From: Deefgea chitinilytica
GTDB taxonomy: Bacteria; Pseudomonadota; Gammaproteobacteria; Burkholderiales; Chitinibacteraceae
Direction: 5' to 3'
NCBI RefSeq assembly: GCF_016881405.1
Contig: NZ_WOFE01000012.1
Span: 1-49,330 of the forward strand
Length of the DNA stretch: 49,330 bases
Positions 34,975-43,115 of this stretch are shown piece by piece. The translations under genes were made by a program, and so were the position numbers. Within the stretch, counting starts at the first letter, position 1. Every line of letters begins with the position of its first letter. The notes under the pieces were generated by a model. It was given only the letters and a program-made list of their open reading frames with translations, was not told the DNA's origin and searched no databases.

Positions 34975-35176
34975 CTGGGGTTTAAATTCCCGTCTAAGCG
35001 CACCGAGTGAGGAGAGAGACAAACGGTTTGATCGTTTGGCTCACGAACGACCGAGGGCACAGCGGAGCTGGGCGCGCCCGGGTCGCCTTCTCTTGCTTAC
35101 TTCTCTTGGCGAAGCAAGAGAAGTAAGTCCCCGTCGCGGATTGCGACTGTAAAACAATGTGCCGCAGGCACTTAAA
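34975..35176 (-). repeat. Structured intergenic repeat, copy B
   Basis: An inverted copy of the element at 32138-32334. It has the same series of hairpins (GTGCC-TGC-GGCAC, GTCGC-AATCC-GCGAC, main 13-bp stem CTTACTTCTCTTG/CAAGAGAAGTAAG with loop CTTCGC, and GGGCGCGCCC). Paired changes relative to copy A keep the main stem intact. It separates the LysE-type gene from ruvC. The remaining intergenic bases 35177-35267 are AT-rich with no visible gene. Confidence 0.9.
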
Positions 35177-35267
35177 ACCATCAAAAGGTAATCTATACAA
35201 AGCTATTTATTTAGATGTATATGCCTATAGCTATTATTTAACAAAGGCTAACGTCAAATACATCTAT

Positions 35268-35789
35268 CTATGCCATCCGCCCACGCTTCATCGACAATTG
35301 ATATTCCATCAATTTTTTGGCGATGCCGCCGCTGTGCTGCGCGTGGGTGAGGGCGACGCCGAGCGCGTCAGCAGCGTCGGACTGTGGAATGCCAGACAGG
35401 CGCAAATGTCGTTGTACCATCAGACCGACTTGTTCTTTATCGGCGTGACCGTTGCCGACCACGGCTTGTTTGACTTGTAGCGCGGTGTAATCCGTCACTG
35501 GCAATCCAGCGAGCACCAAGGCTGCGACTGCCGCGCCGCGGGCTTGGCCGAGCATCAGCGTGGCGGCGGGATTGACGTTGACGAAGACTTGCTCGACCGC
35601 TGATTCATTGGGCTGATAGGTACGAACGATTTCGGCAATGCCGTCGAGGATAATTTTGATGCGTTCTGGCAGTGGCCCGCCTTGGGTTTTGATACAGCCC
35701 GAAGCGACGTAAATCCGGTTTTGCCCAACGACATCAATGACACCAAAACCAGTGGTGCGTGAGCCGGGGTCGATGCCGAGGATGCGCAT
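35268..35789 (-). CDS. ruvC: Crossover junction endodeoxyribonuclease RuvC
   Basis: The Holliday junction resolvase. The 173 residues contain the four catalytic acids at their family positions: Asp7 ([12 protein letters not shown]), Glu66 (ESAVEQVF), and Asp138 and Asp141 (QSDAADALG). The ATG overlaps the stop of the upstream TonB-like gene (TAATG), so it is translationally coupled to it. It is separated from ruvA by repeat B and three unrelated genes. Confidence 0.98.
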   Translation of the reverse strand: MRILGIDPGSRTTGFGVIDVVGQNRIYVASGCIKTQGGPLPERIKIILDGIAEIVRTYQPNESAVEQVFVNVNPAATLMLGQARGAAVAALVLAGLPVTDYTALQVKQAVVGNGHADKEQVGLMVQRHLRLSGIPQSDAADALGVALTHAQHSGGIAKKLMEYQLSMKRGRMA

Positions 35790-36652
35790 TAGTCGATCGA
35801 CGTCGTTTGGCGCTCAAAGGTCCAAGTGCGGGTAATCACGAGGATTTGCGCGGGTTTGCCTGCCGCATCGAGCATGTCAGGCGGTAGTTTTTTGAAAGGA
35901 GACGACATTTTTAGAATTCGCACCGCAGCTTTATCCAGCTGTGGGTTGCCGGAAGATTTGTCGATTTCAGCATTGAGTAAACGCCCATCGGCGGCGATTT
36001 CAACGGTGACGCGCAATTGGCCGTAGATTTTATTGCCGTTCGGATCGACTGGATAAGCCAGCGTGCCGACTTTTTCGATTTTTTGTCGCCAGTCGTCCAT
36101 ATACATCGCAACGCTGGTTTGCTTGGCGCGCGCGCCGACGAAGGCTTTGCGGGGCTTGCTTTGGTAGGCGTGATTTTGCTTGTCAATTTGCGCGGCTAGA
36201 CCGGCCATTTTGAGTTCTTGCAGTTTTCTTTCTTCGGCTTCTTTGCCACTACCGTCTGGTTTTTCTGGGGTGTTTTTGCTATCCGTTTGAAATGCTTTGC
36301 TGTTTTTCAGTTGGGTCATCAACTGCGTGGTGCGATCTTCGAGTTGCTTTTGTTGGGCTTCAACTTGTTCTAGTTCGGGTGATGGCGCTTTGCTGTCTGC
36401 TGGTAAAGCGGATTTCACCCGGTGGTTCAACGCATCGGTGTTGCCACCACCGTCGAGATCGGCTTGGGCTTCAACATCTGTTTTTGTCGGCTTGCTCTTG
36501 GTTTTTTGGTTGACCAGCACAATATCAAGAGGCTGCTGCGAGAGAAATTGTCGTGGATCGGGCATCACGAATTTGATGCCAAAAATGGGAAAGGCGTGCG
36601 CAATGATTGAAAAACCAATGGCGATTGCCATAAAACGATCCCGCCGATCCAT
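35789..36652 (-). CDS. TonB-family energy-transducer-like protein
   Basis: 287 residues from ATG 36652 with AAGGAAAC upstream. It has an N-terminal membrane helix ([22 protein letters not shown]), a charged middle with a coiled-coil-like stretch ([25 protein letters not shown]), and a C-terminal TonB-type domain ([48 protein letters not shown]). TonB relatives of this kind precede ruvC in several betaproteobacteria (recollection, not verified). No exbB/exbD is nearby; partner unknown. Confidence 0.85.
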   Translation of the reverse strand: MDRRDRFMAIAIGFSIIAHAFPIFGIKFVMPDPRQFLSQQPLDIVLVNQKTKSKPTKTDVEAQADLDGGGNTDALNHRVKSALPADSKAPSPELEQVEAQQKQLEDRTTQLMTQLKNSKAFQTDSKNTPEKPDGSGKEAEERKLQELKMAGLAAQIDKQNHAYQSKPRKAFVGARAKQTSVAMYMDDWRQKIEKVGTLAYPVDPNGNKIYGQLRVTVEIAADGRLLNAEIDKSSGNPQLDKAAVRILKMSSPFKKLPPDMLDAAGKPAQILVITRTWTFERQTTSID

Positions 36653-36726
36653 GCTGTTTCCTTCATACGCCGTAACTTTATAACCGCGTGAGTGTAGCAC
36701 AGCCGACCCAGTGCTTAGGCGGCGTG

Positions 36727-36746
36727 CCGCTTCAAGAGTGAAGCGG
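36727..36746. promoter_or_regulatory. Palindrome beside the cytochrome c promoter
   Basis: A perfect 8-bp inverted repeat (CCGCTTCA-AGAG-TGAAGCGG) lies between the divergent TonB-like and cytochrome c genes and is followed at once by AGTACAATAAAGG, whose TACAAT fits a -10 for the plus strand. Its position over the -35 spacing suggests an operator (inference). Confidence 0.4.
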
Positions 36747-36788
36747 AGTACAATAAAGGAAACACTTCTTGATAGAGGCTAAGACACC

Positions 36789-37091
36789 ATGCTCCGAATT
36801 ATTTTAATTTCTGCATTATTGGCTGCACCAGCAATCGCAGCAGAAGATGGCGCAAAAGTGGCGGCAAAATACAACTGTTTAGCCTGTCATTCAGTAGAGC
36901 AAAAAATTGTCGGTCCGGCGTACAAAGAGGTCGCTGCCAAGTACAGAGGGCAGAAAGACGCCGAGGCGATGTTGATGGCGGAAGTCCGCAAAGGCTTGCC
37001 TGGCGGGAAATGGGGCAAGATTCCGATGCCTGCGCAGCAGATCGACGATAAAGATCTGCGCGTGATTATTCGCTGGGTATTGGCGCAGTAA
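36789..37091 (+). CDS. Class I cytochrome c (c-551/c8 type)
   Basis: A 100-residue secreted monohaem cytochrome. The signal peptide MLRIILISALLAAPAIAA is followed by the haem-binding CLACH (Cys30, Cys33, His34), and a distal methionine ligand in KIPMPAQ (Met80). GxxGPAYKEVAAKY and IIRWVLAQ are typical of c-551/c8 electron carriers. GAGG lies upstream of the ATG. It probably shuttles electrons in the periplasm to a terminal oxidase or peroxidase. Confidence 0.95.
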   Translation: MLRIILISALLAAPAIAAEDGAKVAAKYNCLACHSVEQKIVGPAYKEVAAKYRGQKDAEAMLMAEVRKGLPGGKWGKIPMPAQQIDDKDLRVIIRWVLAQ

Positions 37092-37312
37092 GCAAATAAT
37101 TTAACAAAACTGTGATAAATGGTGTATTGCATAAGAATGCGGAGTTGATTAAGCTGCTGCCCCATTTACTGTTTCATTTGATGTAAGTAGTAAAGCAAAA
37201 GTTTTGCGCTAGCTAGTGTTGCTGACGGGTAGTGCTTGCTGCAAATTGCAGACCCTTGTTACACCTAGACATTAACGCGATTACAGTAGTTTTCGATAAG
37301 CGAGAAAGAATC

Positions 37313-37729
37313 ATGGCCAAGCTCACAGAACAAGACATCATTAGCTGGAAAGGTTCCGAAGATGATTATATGAATGCGGACCACCTCGAGTTTTTCCGCG
37401 AGCGTCTATTGCAGATGAAAGAAGAATTGGTCATCAATGCCACGCAAACGACCAATCATTTGCAAGAACAAGAAGCGACTCCTGATCCGGCCGACCGTGC
37501 CACGTTGGAAGAAGAATACGCCTTGGAATTGCGTACCCGTGATCGTGAACGCAAATTGTTGCTGAAAATCGATTCGACGATCCGCAAGATTGACGACAAT
37601 AATTACGGTTTCTGTGAAGACACTGGCGAACCTATCGGCTTGCTGCGTTTGCTTGCGCGCCCAACCGCATCATTGACGGTGGAAGCGCAAGAACGCCGCG
37701 AACGTCAGAAAAAGCAATACGCAGATTAA
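37313..37729 (+). CDS. dksA: DksA transcription factor, C-T-T-A (zinc-finger-less) type
   Basis: An RNA polymerase secondary-channel factor acting with ppGpp. 138 residues from ATG 37313. The coiled-coil tip DPADRAT (58-64) is conserved. The C-terminal globular region keeps only one of the four zinc-finger cysteines: Cys101, then Thr104, Thr122 and Ala125 (CEDTGEPIG ... ARPTASLTVEA). This one-cysteine form is known from alpha- and many betaproteobacterial DksA proteins and should work without zinc (established for similar proteins, inferred here). It ends 1 bp before the Fur-family start. Confidence 0.93.
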   Translation: MAKLTEQDIISWKGSEDDYMNADHLEFFRERLLQMKEELVINATQTTNHLQEQEATPDPADRATLEEEYALELRTRDRERKLLLKIDSTIRKIDDNNYGFCEDTGEPIGLLRLLARPTASLTVEAQERRERQKKQYAD

Positions 37730-37730
37730 G

Positions 37731-38156
37731 ATGAGCCAAGCCGCGCTTGCGCAAGCGAGCGAACTCATCGTCAAAACCCGCGCCCGTGTTACGCCTGCGC
37801 GGGTTAATATTTTGGCTGTCTTATTGACCGCACAGCGTCCGCTGTCGCACCAAGACGTGCTCGCAGCACTCGAGCCAGAAGCAGATCGGGTCACGGTCTA
37901 TCGCGTCTTAGATTGGCTGACCGACATGGGATTGGCGCACAAACTCTCGGGTGACGACCGCGTGTGGCGGTTTTCAGTGGCCTCCGCCCCGCATCAGCAT
38001 GCACACTTTCAATGCACATCTTGCGGGCGGTTCTATTGCTTAGAACACGTCAGCACCGATTTATCGCTGACCGTTCCCGCCAAATTTTTAGTCAACGCAG
38101 TCGAAATCACCGTCAAAGGCGTTTGCGCCGATTGCCTGAATAAAGGTGAGGAGTAA
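37731..38156 (+). CDS. Fur-family metal regulator (Zur-like)
   Basis: A 141-residue winged-helix repressor with the Fur DNA-binding helix region HQDVLAALEPEADRVTVYRVLDWLTDMGLAHKL, the HQHAHFQCTSCGRFYCLE metal-binding segment and a C-terminal VKGVCADC. Two CxxC pairs make a structural zinc site. A Zur role (zinc homeostasis) is suggested by the sequence pattern and the neighbouring zinc-independent DksA, but Fur or another specificity is not excluded. Its last codons overlap degenerate heptamer repeats. Confidence 0.88.
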   Translation: MSQAALAQASELIVKTRARVTPARVNILAVLLTAQRPLSHQDVLAALEPEADRVTVYRVLDWLTDMGLAHKLSGDDRVWRFSVASAPHQHAHFQCTSCGRFYCLEHVSTDLSLTVPAKFLVNAVEITVKGVCADCLNKGEE

Positions 38157-38174
38157 GGCGCGAGGAGTGAGGTG
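38147..38174 (-). repeat. Degenerate heptamer array overlapping the fur-family stop
   Basis: Four consecutive 7-bp units (TGAGGAG, TAAGGCG, CGAGGAG, TGAGGTG) each resemble TGAGGCG, the reverse complement of the CGCCTCA array at 38295-38378. The first unit encodes the final residues of the Fur-like protein. Confidence 0.7.
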
Positions 38175-38294
38175 TAAAATCTTTGCGTTCTTGCTCGATT
38201 TTGCTCCAAAGTTGATTGTGTGCCAGTCCCACAAAAAATGGACAAAGACCTAACAAGTGCTTTACACACTAGATTTTGTGAATTTACGCTAAAT

Positions 38295-38378
38295 CGCCTC
38301 ACGCCTCACGCCTCACGCCTCACGCCTCACGCCTCACGCCTCACGCCTCACGCCTCACGCCTCACGCCTCACACCTCA
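38295..38378 (+). repeat. Heptanucleotide tandem repeat upstream of aroG
   Basis: Eleven perfect CGCCTCA units followed by one CACCTCA (84 bp), ending 90 bp before the aroG start. Between it and the inverted degenerate array (38147-38174) lie 120 bp that probably hold the aroG promoter (TTTACA near 38259 is one possible -35). A 7-bp unit is prone to slippage, and changes in number would alter leader or promoter spacing. Confidence 0.95.
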
Positions 38379-38468
38379 CAGGGAATTTCCTTGAACTTGC
38401 GCGCATTTGTCGCTAATCTCTTTCCTTTCGAAGAATAAATGCCCTTAGGCACGCAGGTAGGGAAGATT

Positions 38469-39536
38469 ATGCAATATCAAACCGACGACGTTCGTATCCG
38501 CGAAATTAAAGAACTCTTGCCGCCGGTTGCGGTGATTGAGAAATATCCAGTCAATGAGATCGCGTCGACTGCGGTATTTGAAACCCGCCAAGCGATTCAC
38601 CGTATGCTCACCGATCAAGATGACCGCTTGTTGGTCATCATTGGCCCATGCTCAATTCATGACCCTAAATCGGCCATCGAATACGGCAACCGTTTGGTGA
38701 AATTGCGTGAACAATACAAAGATCGCCTCGAAATCGTGATGCGCGTGTATTTCGAAAAACCACGCACCACGGTGGGCTGGAAAGGTTTGATCAACGATCC
38801 ATTCCTCAATGGCAGCTTCAATATCAACGAAGGCCTACGTATTGCGCGTAAATTGCTGGTTGATTTAAACAATATCGGCCTGCCAACGGCGGGTGAATTT
38901 CTCGATATGATCACACCGCAATACGTGGCTGATTTGATGAGCTGGGGAGCGATTGGCGCACGGACGACTGAATCACAAGTGCATCGTGAATTGGCATCGG
39001 GTTTGTCTTGCCCAGTCGGTTTCAAAAACGGCACTGATGGTAATTTGAAAATCGCATTTGACGCGATCAAATCAGCCGGTCAACCGCATCATTTCTTGTC
39101 GGTGACTAAATATGGTCATTCAGCGATTGTGGCGACTGGCGGCAATCCGGATTGTCACGTGATCTTGCGCGGTGGTAAAGCACCGAATTACGATGAAGCG
39201 CATGTGCGTGCAGCTAGCGCCGATTTGGCGGCAGTTGGCTTGCCACAAAAAATCATGATCGACTTTAGCCACGGCAACAGCAGCAAAGATTTCCGTCGCC
39301 AAATGCTGGTGTGCAACGACACCTGTGCGCAAGTTGCTGCTGGTAATAAAGCGATTTTCGGTGTGATGGTCGAAAGCCATCTGGTCGAAGGCCGCCAAGA
39401 CGACAACGCAGGTAAAGAATTGACCTACGGTCAATCGATTACCGATGCATGTATCAGCTGGGAAACAACTGAAGAGTTACTGTTGAATCTCGCCAACGCC
39501 GTTGCTGAACGCCGCGCACTGGCGCATTTGGAATAA
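38469..39536 (+). CDS. aroG: 3-deoxy-7-phosphoheptulonate synthase, AroG type
   Basis: The first enzyme of the shikimate pathway, condensing PEP and erythrose 4-phosphate. The start at 38469 (MQYQTDDVRIREIKELLPP) with GGGAAG upstream gives 355 residues, close to E. coli AroG (350). Motifs include VIIGPCSIHDPKSA, MRVYFEKPRTTVGWKGLINDP, GAIGARTTESQVHRELASGLSCPVGFKNGT and a C-terminal SITDACISWETTE. These place it in the class I, aromatic-feedback-regulated AroF/G/H group; which amino acid inhibits it cannot be told. The heptamer repeat lies in its 5' region. Confidence 0.96.
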   Translation: MQYQTDDVRIREIKELLPPVAVIEKYPVNEIASTAVFETRQAIHRMLTDQDDRLLVIIGPCSIHDPKSAIEYGNRLVKLREQYKDRLEIVMRVYFEKPRTTVGWKGLINDPFLNGSFNINEGLRIARKLLVDLNNIGLPTAGEFLDMITPQYVADLMSWGAIGARTTESQVHRELASGLSCPVGFKNGTDGNLKIAFDAIKSAGQPHHFLSVTKYGHSAIVATGGNPDCHVILRGGKAPNYDEAHVRAASADLAAVGLPQKIMIDFSHGNSSKDFRRQMLVCNDTCAQVAAGNKAIFGVMVESHLVEGRQDDNAGKELTYGQSITDACISWETTEELLLNLANAVAERRALAHLE

Positions 39537-39560
39537 ATGATTGTACAGTTGCTGCGCTTA

Positions 39561-39584
39561 AAAACCCGCCACGGCGGGTTTTTT
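39561..39584 (+). terminator. Terminator after aroG
   Basis: An AAAACCCGCC...GGCGGGTTTTTT hairpin with a very short loop and a T run, about 25 bp past the aroG stop. The following 39590-39783 bases are AT-rich without a recognised gene. Confidence 0.9.
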
Positions 39585-39783
39585 GCTGGGTATTGCTTGC
39601 AGAGTCATGATAATTAATAAGTATAGACATATACCTAATCAGCAATACTTAGAATAAACTAATTTCTTACCACTGCCCCTTGAATTAATTGATTCGATTA
39701 AATTTAAGGAAAGGCTGTTTTCGGCCAGAAGCGGACTCTCCATGTTTGCCGTAATACCGAATCAACACTAGAAAGGCCGCTGG

Positions 39784-40074
39784 ATGAGCAATCCTGAATA
39801 CAAGAAAATTTTTACTTCTGTCGCTGAGAATCTTATTCAAGGTCCGGGAGATGAATATTTTCAGGATTGCAGAGGTGGGTTTATCTGTATATTACTTTGG
39901 GCCGATTCATTCATAAAAAACATGTCTTCATCCAACAATCGGGAATTGGCTCTGCAACACCTTGAGAAATGCCGGATTATTTTAGCTGCTGTAACAAATA
40001 ATGGATGGACAGCCGTTACGAAGAGAGCGGCTAAAGAGCATGCCGCTCAAATGAAAAATCAGCATTGTGAATAA
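39784..40074 (+). CDS. Hypothetical protein (96 aa)
   Basis: I do not recognise a family. It is a 96-residue soluble, mostly helical-looking protein with a purine-rich AAAGG 8 bp before the ATG. It contains NLIQGPGDEYFQDCRGGFICILLWADSF and NGWTAVTKRAAKEHAAQM. It is isolated between aroG and another small orphan gene, with no partner. Confidence 0.55.
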   Translation: MSNPEYKKIFTSVAENLIQGPGDEYFQDCRGGFICILLWADSFIKNMSSSNNRELALQHLEKCRIILAAVTNNGWTAVTKRAAKEHAAQMKNQHCE

Positions 40075-40200
40075 TTGCTGCTTAACAGCTTCCGCTTTGG
40101 GGCAATTCCGAACTTGAGGGCTTCGCCAAAGTCACGCTTCCAAATTATTGAACCACAACATATACAACTACACAGGTGTATTTCATCTTAGGCCACAGAC

Positions 40201-40476
40201 ATGACAATGTTTTCCTGCGACTGTCGGTTAATCGAAAACCATGACGCTAATGCTATCTATCGCTTCTACCCTGACCGTCTTCACGCTGCCGAGGCTACAG
40301 GTATAGTTCGCATTAGTGCAGAAATCTGGGACTATGTCCTCCTCGAGCCTTCGAACGGCGAAAAACTCGGCGCGGTATCAACGGATGCAGGGTGTATGTT
40401 CCGTCTAATTCCTATAATTAGAGGGAAACTCCAAGAGTCTGGGGTGTGGCCCGAAACCGCGGAATATCTTTCGTGA
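40201..40476 (+). CDS. Hypothetical protein (91 aa)
   Basis: An unrecognised 91-residue protein rich in Cys and aromatic residues (MFSCDCRLIEN, IWDYVLLEPSNGEKLGAVSTDAGCMFRLIP). No signal peptide or membrane helix. TTAGG precedes the ATG. It sits between another orphan and the terminator of the convergent solute-binding-protein gene. Confidence 0.5.
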   Translation: MTMFSCDCRLIENHDANAIYRFYPDRLHAAEATGIVRISAEIWDYVLLEPSNGEKLGAVSTDAGCMFRLIPIIRGKLQESGVWPETAEYLS

Positions 40477-40586
40477 TAATGAATTGCTCTATGAGCGTAA
40501 AATATTTTTTCCACTAAGGGTCTTCAATGGCTGCTGTGGGTCGCTTGGCGACATTTGAATACAAACCGCCAAAACACCCAACCGTA

Positions 40587-40614
40587 AAAAAAGGAGCTCG
40601 AAAGCTCCTTTTTT
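40587..40614. terminator. Bidirectional terminator between orphan gene and LivK-like gene
   Basis: AAGGAGCT-CGAA-AGCTCCTT stem extended by A/T pairs, with T runs on both strands. It serves the minus-strand binding-protein gene. Confidence 0.92.
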
Positions 40615-40633
40615 CATTCCATGATCAATTGAA

Positions 40634-41842
40634 TTATTTTGCAGCAGCAGCCCCGCCAACGACTTCGAGGATTTCCCATTTGCCGTCTTTGACGGTGTAA
40701 ACGGTGATCGCGCCGTCGTTGATGTCGCCTTTGGCATCAAATGAAATCGGGCCAGTTACGCCGTCGTGTTTTATTGCGGCCAATTTTGGCAAGTATTTCG
40801 CAGGTTCAGTTGAACCCGCTTCTTGCATGGCTTTTACCATTACGTGCACTGAATCGTAGCTGTACGGTGAGTACAATTGCACGTCGGTGCCAAACTTGGT
40901 TTTGTATTTATCAAGGAAGGCTTTACCGCCAGCGAGCTGGTCTTTTGGTGTGCCTGGGCTAGTCGCTACCATGCCTTCTGCATCACCTGCTGCCAATTTG
41001 ATGAATTCTGGCGTTTGCGCGCCGTCACCTCCCATTACTTTGGCCGTTACGCCGAGTTTCTTCGCTTGTTTTTTCAATGGCGCCGCTTGTGCGTCCATGC
41101 CGCCGTAGAAAATCAAATCGGGCTTGGCGGATTTAATGCTGGTTAATACCGCGTTAAAGTCGGTCTCTTGGTTATTGGTGAATTCACGTTTAACGATTTC
41201 TGCGCCAGCTGCTTTCGCGGCAATTTCAAATTCATCGGCTAAACCTTGGCCGTAGGCGGTGCGGTCATCGACAATCGCGATTTTCTTCGCGCCGAGTTTA
41301 TTCACTGCGTATTGGCCGAGCACTTTGCCTTGCTGCGCATCGTTGGCCATCACGCGGAATGCGGTTTTAAAGCCTTGATTGGTGTAGGCCACGGCAGTTG
41401 CTGATGGAGAAATTTGCACGATGCCAGCATCAGAATAGATTTTTGATGCAGGGATGGTCGTGCCTGAATTCATATGACCAATCACACCTGCGACTTTGGC
41501 ATCGACGAAACGCTGTGCCACATTGGTCGCCGTTTTTGGGTCGCCTTGGTCATCTTCGGACACCATTACTAGCTTCATTTTTTTGCCGGCGATATCAACG
41601 CCGCCAGCCGCATTGATTTCGTCCATCGCCAATTGCACACCATTTTCGATGTCTTTACCGAAATGGGCAGCAGGGCCGGTCAGCGCGGCGGCGTTACCGA
41701 TTTTGATCACGTCAGCATTGGTGGTGGCGGTATCGGCAACGGGCGTAGACGCCGCTGTTTCAGTACCAACTGGAGCTTGTTTGCCACAAGCAGAAAGGCC
41801 GACGATGGCGGCGGCAAGCAATGTATAAGAAGCGCTTTTCAT
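40634..41842 (-). CDS. Branched-chain amino-acid ABC transporter substrate-binding lipoprotein
   Basis: A LivJ/LivK-type periplasmic-binding protein of 402 residues anchored as a lipoprotein (lipobox LSAC, Cys19). The Leu/Ile/Val-binding core is recognisable: IGNAAALTGPAAHFGKDIENGVQLAMDEINAAGG, VIGHMNSGTTIPASKIYSDAGIVQISPSATAVAY and YGQGLADEFEIAAKAAGAEIV. No permease or ATPase genes adjoin it, so it is an orphan binding protein that would have to use subunits encoded elsewhere. The start ATG 41842 has only a weak Shine-Dalgarno sequence. Confidence 0.92.
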   Translation of the reverse strand: MKSASYTLLAAAIVGLSACGKQAPVGTETAASTPVADTATTNADVIKIGNAAALTGPAAHFGKDIENGVQLAMDEINAAGGVDIAGKKMKLVMVSEDDQGDPKTATNVAQRFVDAKVAGVIGHMNSGTTIPASKIYSDAGIVQISPSATAVAYTNQGFKTAFRVMANDAQQGKVLGQYAVNKLGAKKIAIVDDRTAYGQGLADEFEIAAKAAGAEIVKREFTNNQETDFNAVLTSIKSAKPDLIFYGGMDAQAAPLKKQAKKLGVTAKVMGGDGAQTPEFIKLAAGDAEGMVATSPGTPKDQLAGGKAFLDKYKTKFGTDVQLYSPYSYDSVHVMVKAMQEAGSTEPAKYLPKLAAIKHDGVTGPISFDAKGDINDGAITVYTVKDGKWEILEVVGGAAAAK

Positions 41843-41978
41843 ATGAAGAATTTCCAAAGCAGACAAAAAAATGCCAATGTATTTCAGCGAGTATCGGCAT
41901 CATGCAGCAGCACTCTGCTTTGGAGTACTAGGGTATTCCTGTAGCCGACAATTGAGCTGCGGCGGGATCGCTGCCGAA

Positions 41979-43022
41979 TTACCAATTGGGCTTGATTTCT
42001 TTAATTTTAGCCAGTAACTGCGCAGCAACTTGTTGGTGGTCGCTCAAGTTGGGGTGCCATTGACAGCCAGTCAATTGCATCGGGCTTAATTCCAGATAAT
42101 GCACTCGTGAATTACCGGCGGTGTTGGTTTCAGTCACTAATGTTTTCACCAAGGGGCGCAGCTGATCATCGGGCCACAATTTGAGCGCCGTGAGAATAAT
42201 CTGCGGCTGTTGATAGCGCGTATTCAGTTGTGCAATTAATTGGCGATAGGCCGTCAGAAAGTCTTGTTCGAGTTGCTCGGCGTTGCGTTTTTCGCCCGCG
42301 TTGATTTTGCTCGAAAAATCATTGGTTCCCAAGCCAATTACCACCACTTGGGGCTGCCATTGTGGATCGAGTTGGCTATTGGCTTCGGTTTGTAATTGAC
42401 GAGAATAAAAGGTGCGGAAATTGCGGTCAGGCAGATTACCGCCCCAGTTTCTGACCATGCCCATGCCTGACATCGCATTGAGCTGCCATTGTGCGCCCAA
42501 TTCACGCGCGACTTGAATTGCAAAGCCTTGGCTGGCATCGGTGGTGGCGGCGATTTCACGCTCGCTACATTCGCGTTGGGTGGATAAATTAGCTAGGGCC
42601 GCGGTAAATGAGTCACCAATAAATTCTATTTTGCGTTTAGGGGCTTCAGGCGCCGCTTGCCATTGACCGCCGTCGAGCACAAAACCGTAAACCTGACCTA
42701 TGTATTCTGGCGATTCATTGCGGCGAATCAGGTCGACACGGTGCGTGCCTGCTGGCAAATTTTTTAGCCAGACTGTGCGTTTGCCGCTGGCGGGGTTGAT
42801 TTGCTGTGCGGGTTTGCCATCGATTTGAACGACGTAATAACTACGCTCATCATCCAGAACGATGCCAATCGATGTTCCTGTGAATTGCGCAGAGAGCATG
42901 CCACCGGGCCACGTTGTTTGATAGCGACCCTCATTGTGTACCCAGCGCCCCGTTGCCAAAATCGACTCAGTTGCCCAAGTCAGTGGTGCCAATACCATGC
43001 CTGCCAGCCAAATCCATTTCAT
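41979..43022 (-). CDS. Secreted SGNH esterase with CE2-type architecture
   Basis: A secreted (signal peptide MKWIWLAGMVLAPLTWA) 347-residue esterase. An N-terminal beta-rich domain (about 20-125: ILATGRWVHNEGRYQTTWPGG) precedes an SGNH hydrolase domain with the catalytic serine in IEFIGDSFT (Ser138), block III GTND (232-235) and the acid/histidine region CQWHPNLSDH (His323). This two-domain layout and the GCxWHP motif match carbohydrate esterase family 2, which deacetylates plant polysaccharides and oligosaccharides. The substrate is not determined. Confidence 0.82.
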   Translation of the reverse strand: MKWIWLAGMVLAPLTWATESILATGRWVHNEGRYQTTWPGGMLSAQFTGTSIGIVLDDERSYYVVQIDGKPAQQINPASGKRTVWLKNLPAGTHRVDLIRRNESPEYIGQVYGFVLDGGQWQAAPEAPKRKIEFIGDSFTAALANLSTQRECSEREIAATTDASQGFAIQVARELGAQWQLNAMSGMGMVRNWGGNLPDRNFRTFYSRQLQTEANSQLDPQWQPQVVVIGLGTNDFSSKINAGEKRNAEQLEQDFLTAYRQLIAQLNTRYQQPQIILTALKLWPDDQLRPLVKTLVTETNTAGNSRVHYLELSPMQLTGCQWHPNLSDHQQVAAQLLAKIKEIKPNW

Positions 43023-43115
43023 GCTGATGCCCTCGAAAAAATCGATCTTACTTATAAAATCGACGCCCGACGATGAAACAGCTCACCACGCTAAAAAATT
43101 GAAAGTATTTAAGCT

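Noticed and set aside
32138-35176. Composite transposon or insertion sequence bounded by the inverted repeats
   Set aside because: No transposase or integrase lies within or near the segment, and the enclosed genes include core ruvA.
32141-35200. Similar small open frames (SQSATGTYF ... KATRARPAPL) in both structured repeats
   Set aside because: The peptide changes at several positions by non-conservative residues, while the DNA stem keeps full pairing. The pattern fits structural rather than coding constraint.
38295-38378. Possible CRISPR array
   Set aside because: The units are 7 bp with no spacers; it is a simple tandem repeat.
38220-38438. Open frame encoding HASRLTP heptad repeats before aroG
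   Set aside because: It consists largely of the CGCCTCA repeat, has no convincing Shine-Dalgarno sequence and overlaps the probable aroG leader; the tandem repeat explains the open frame.
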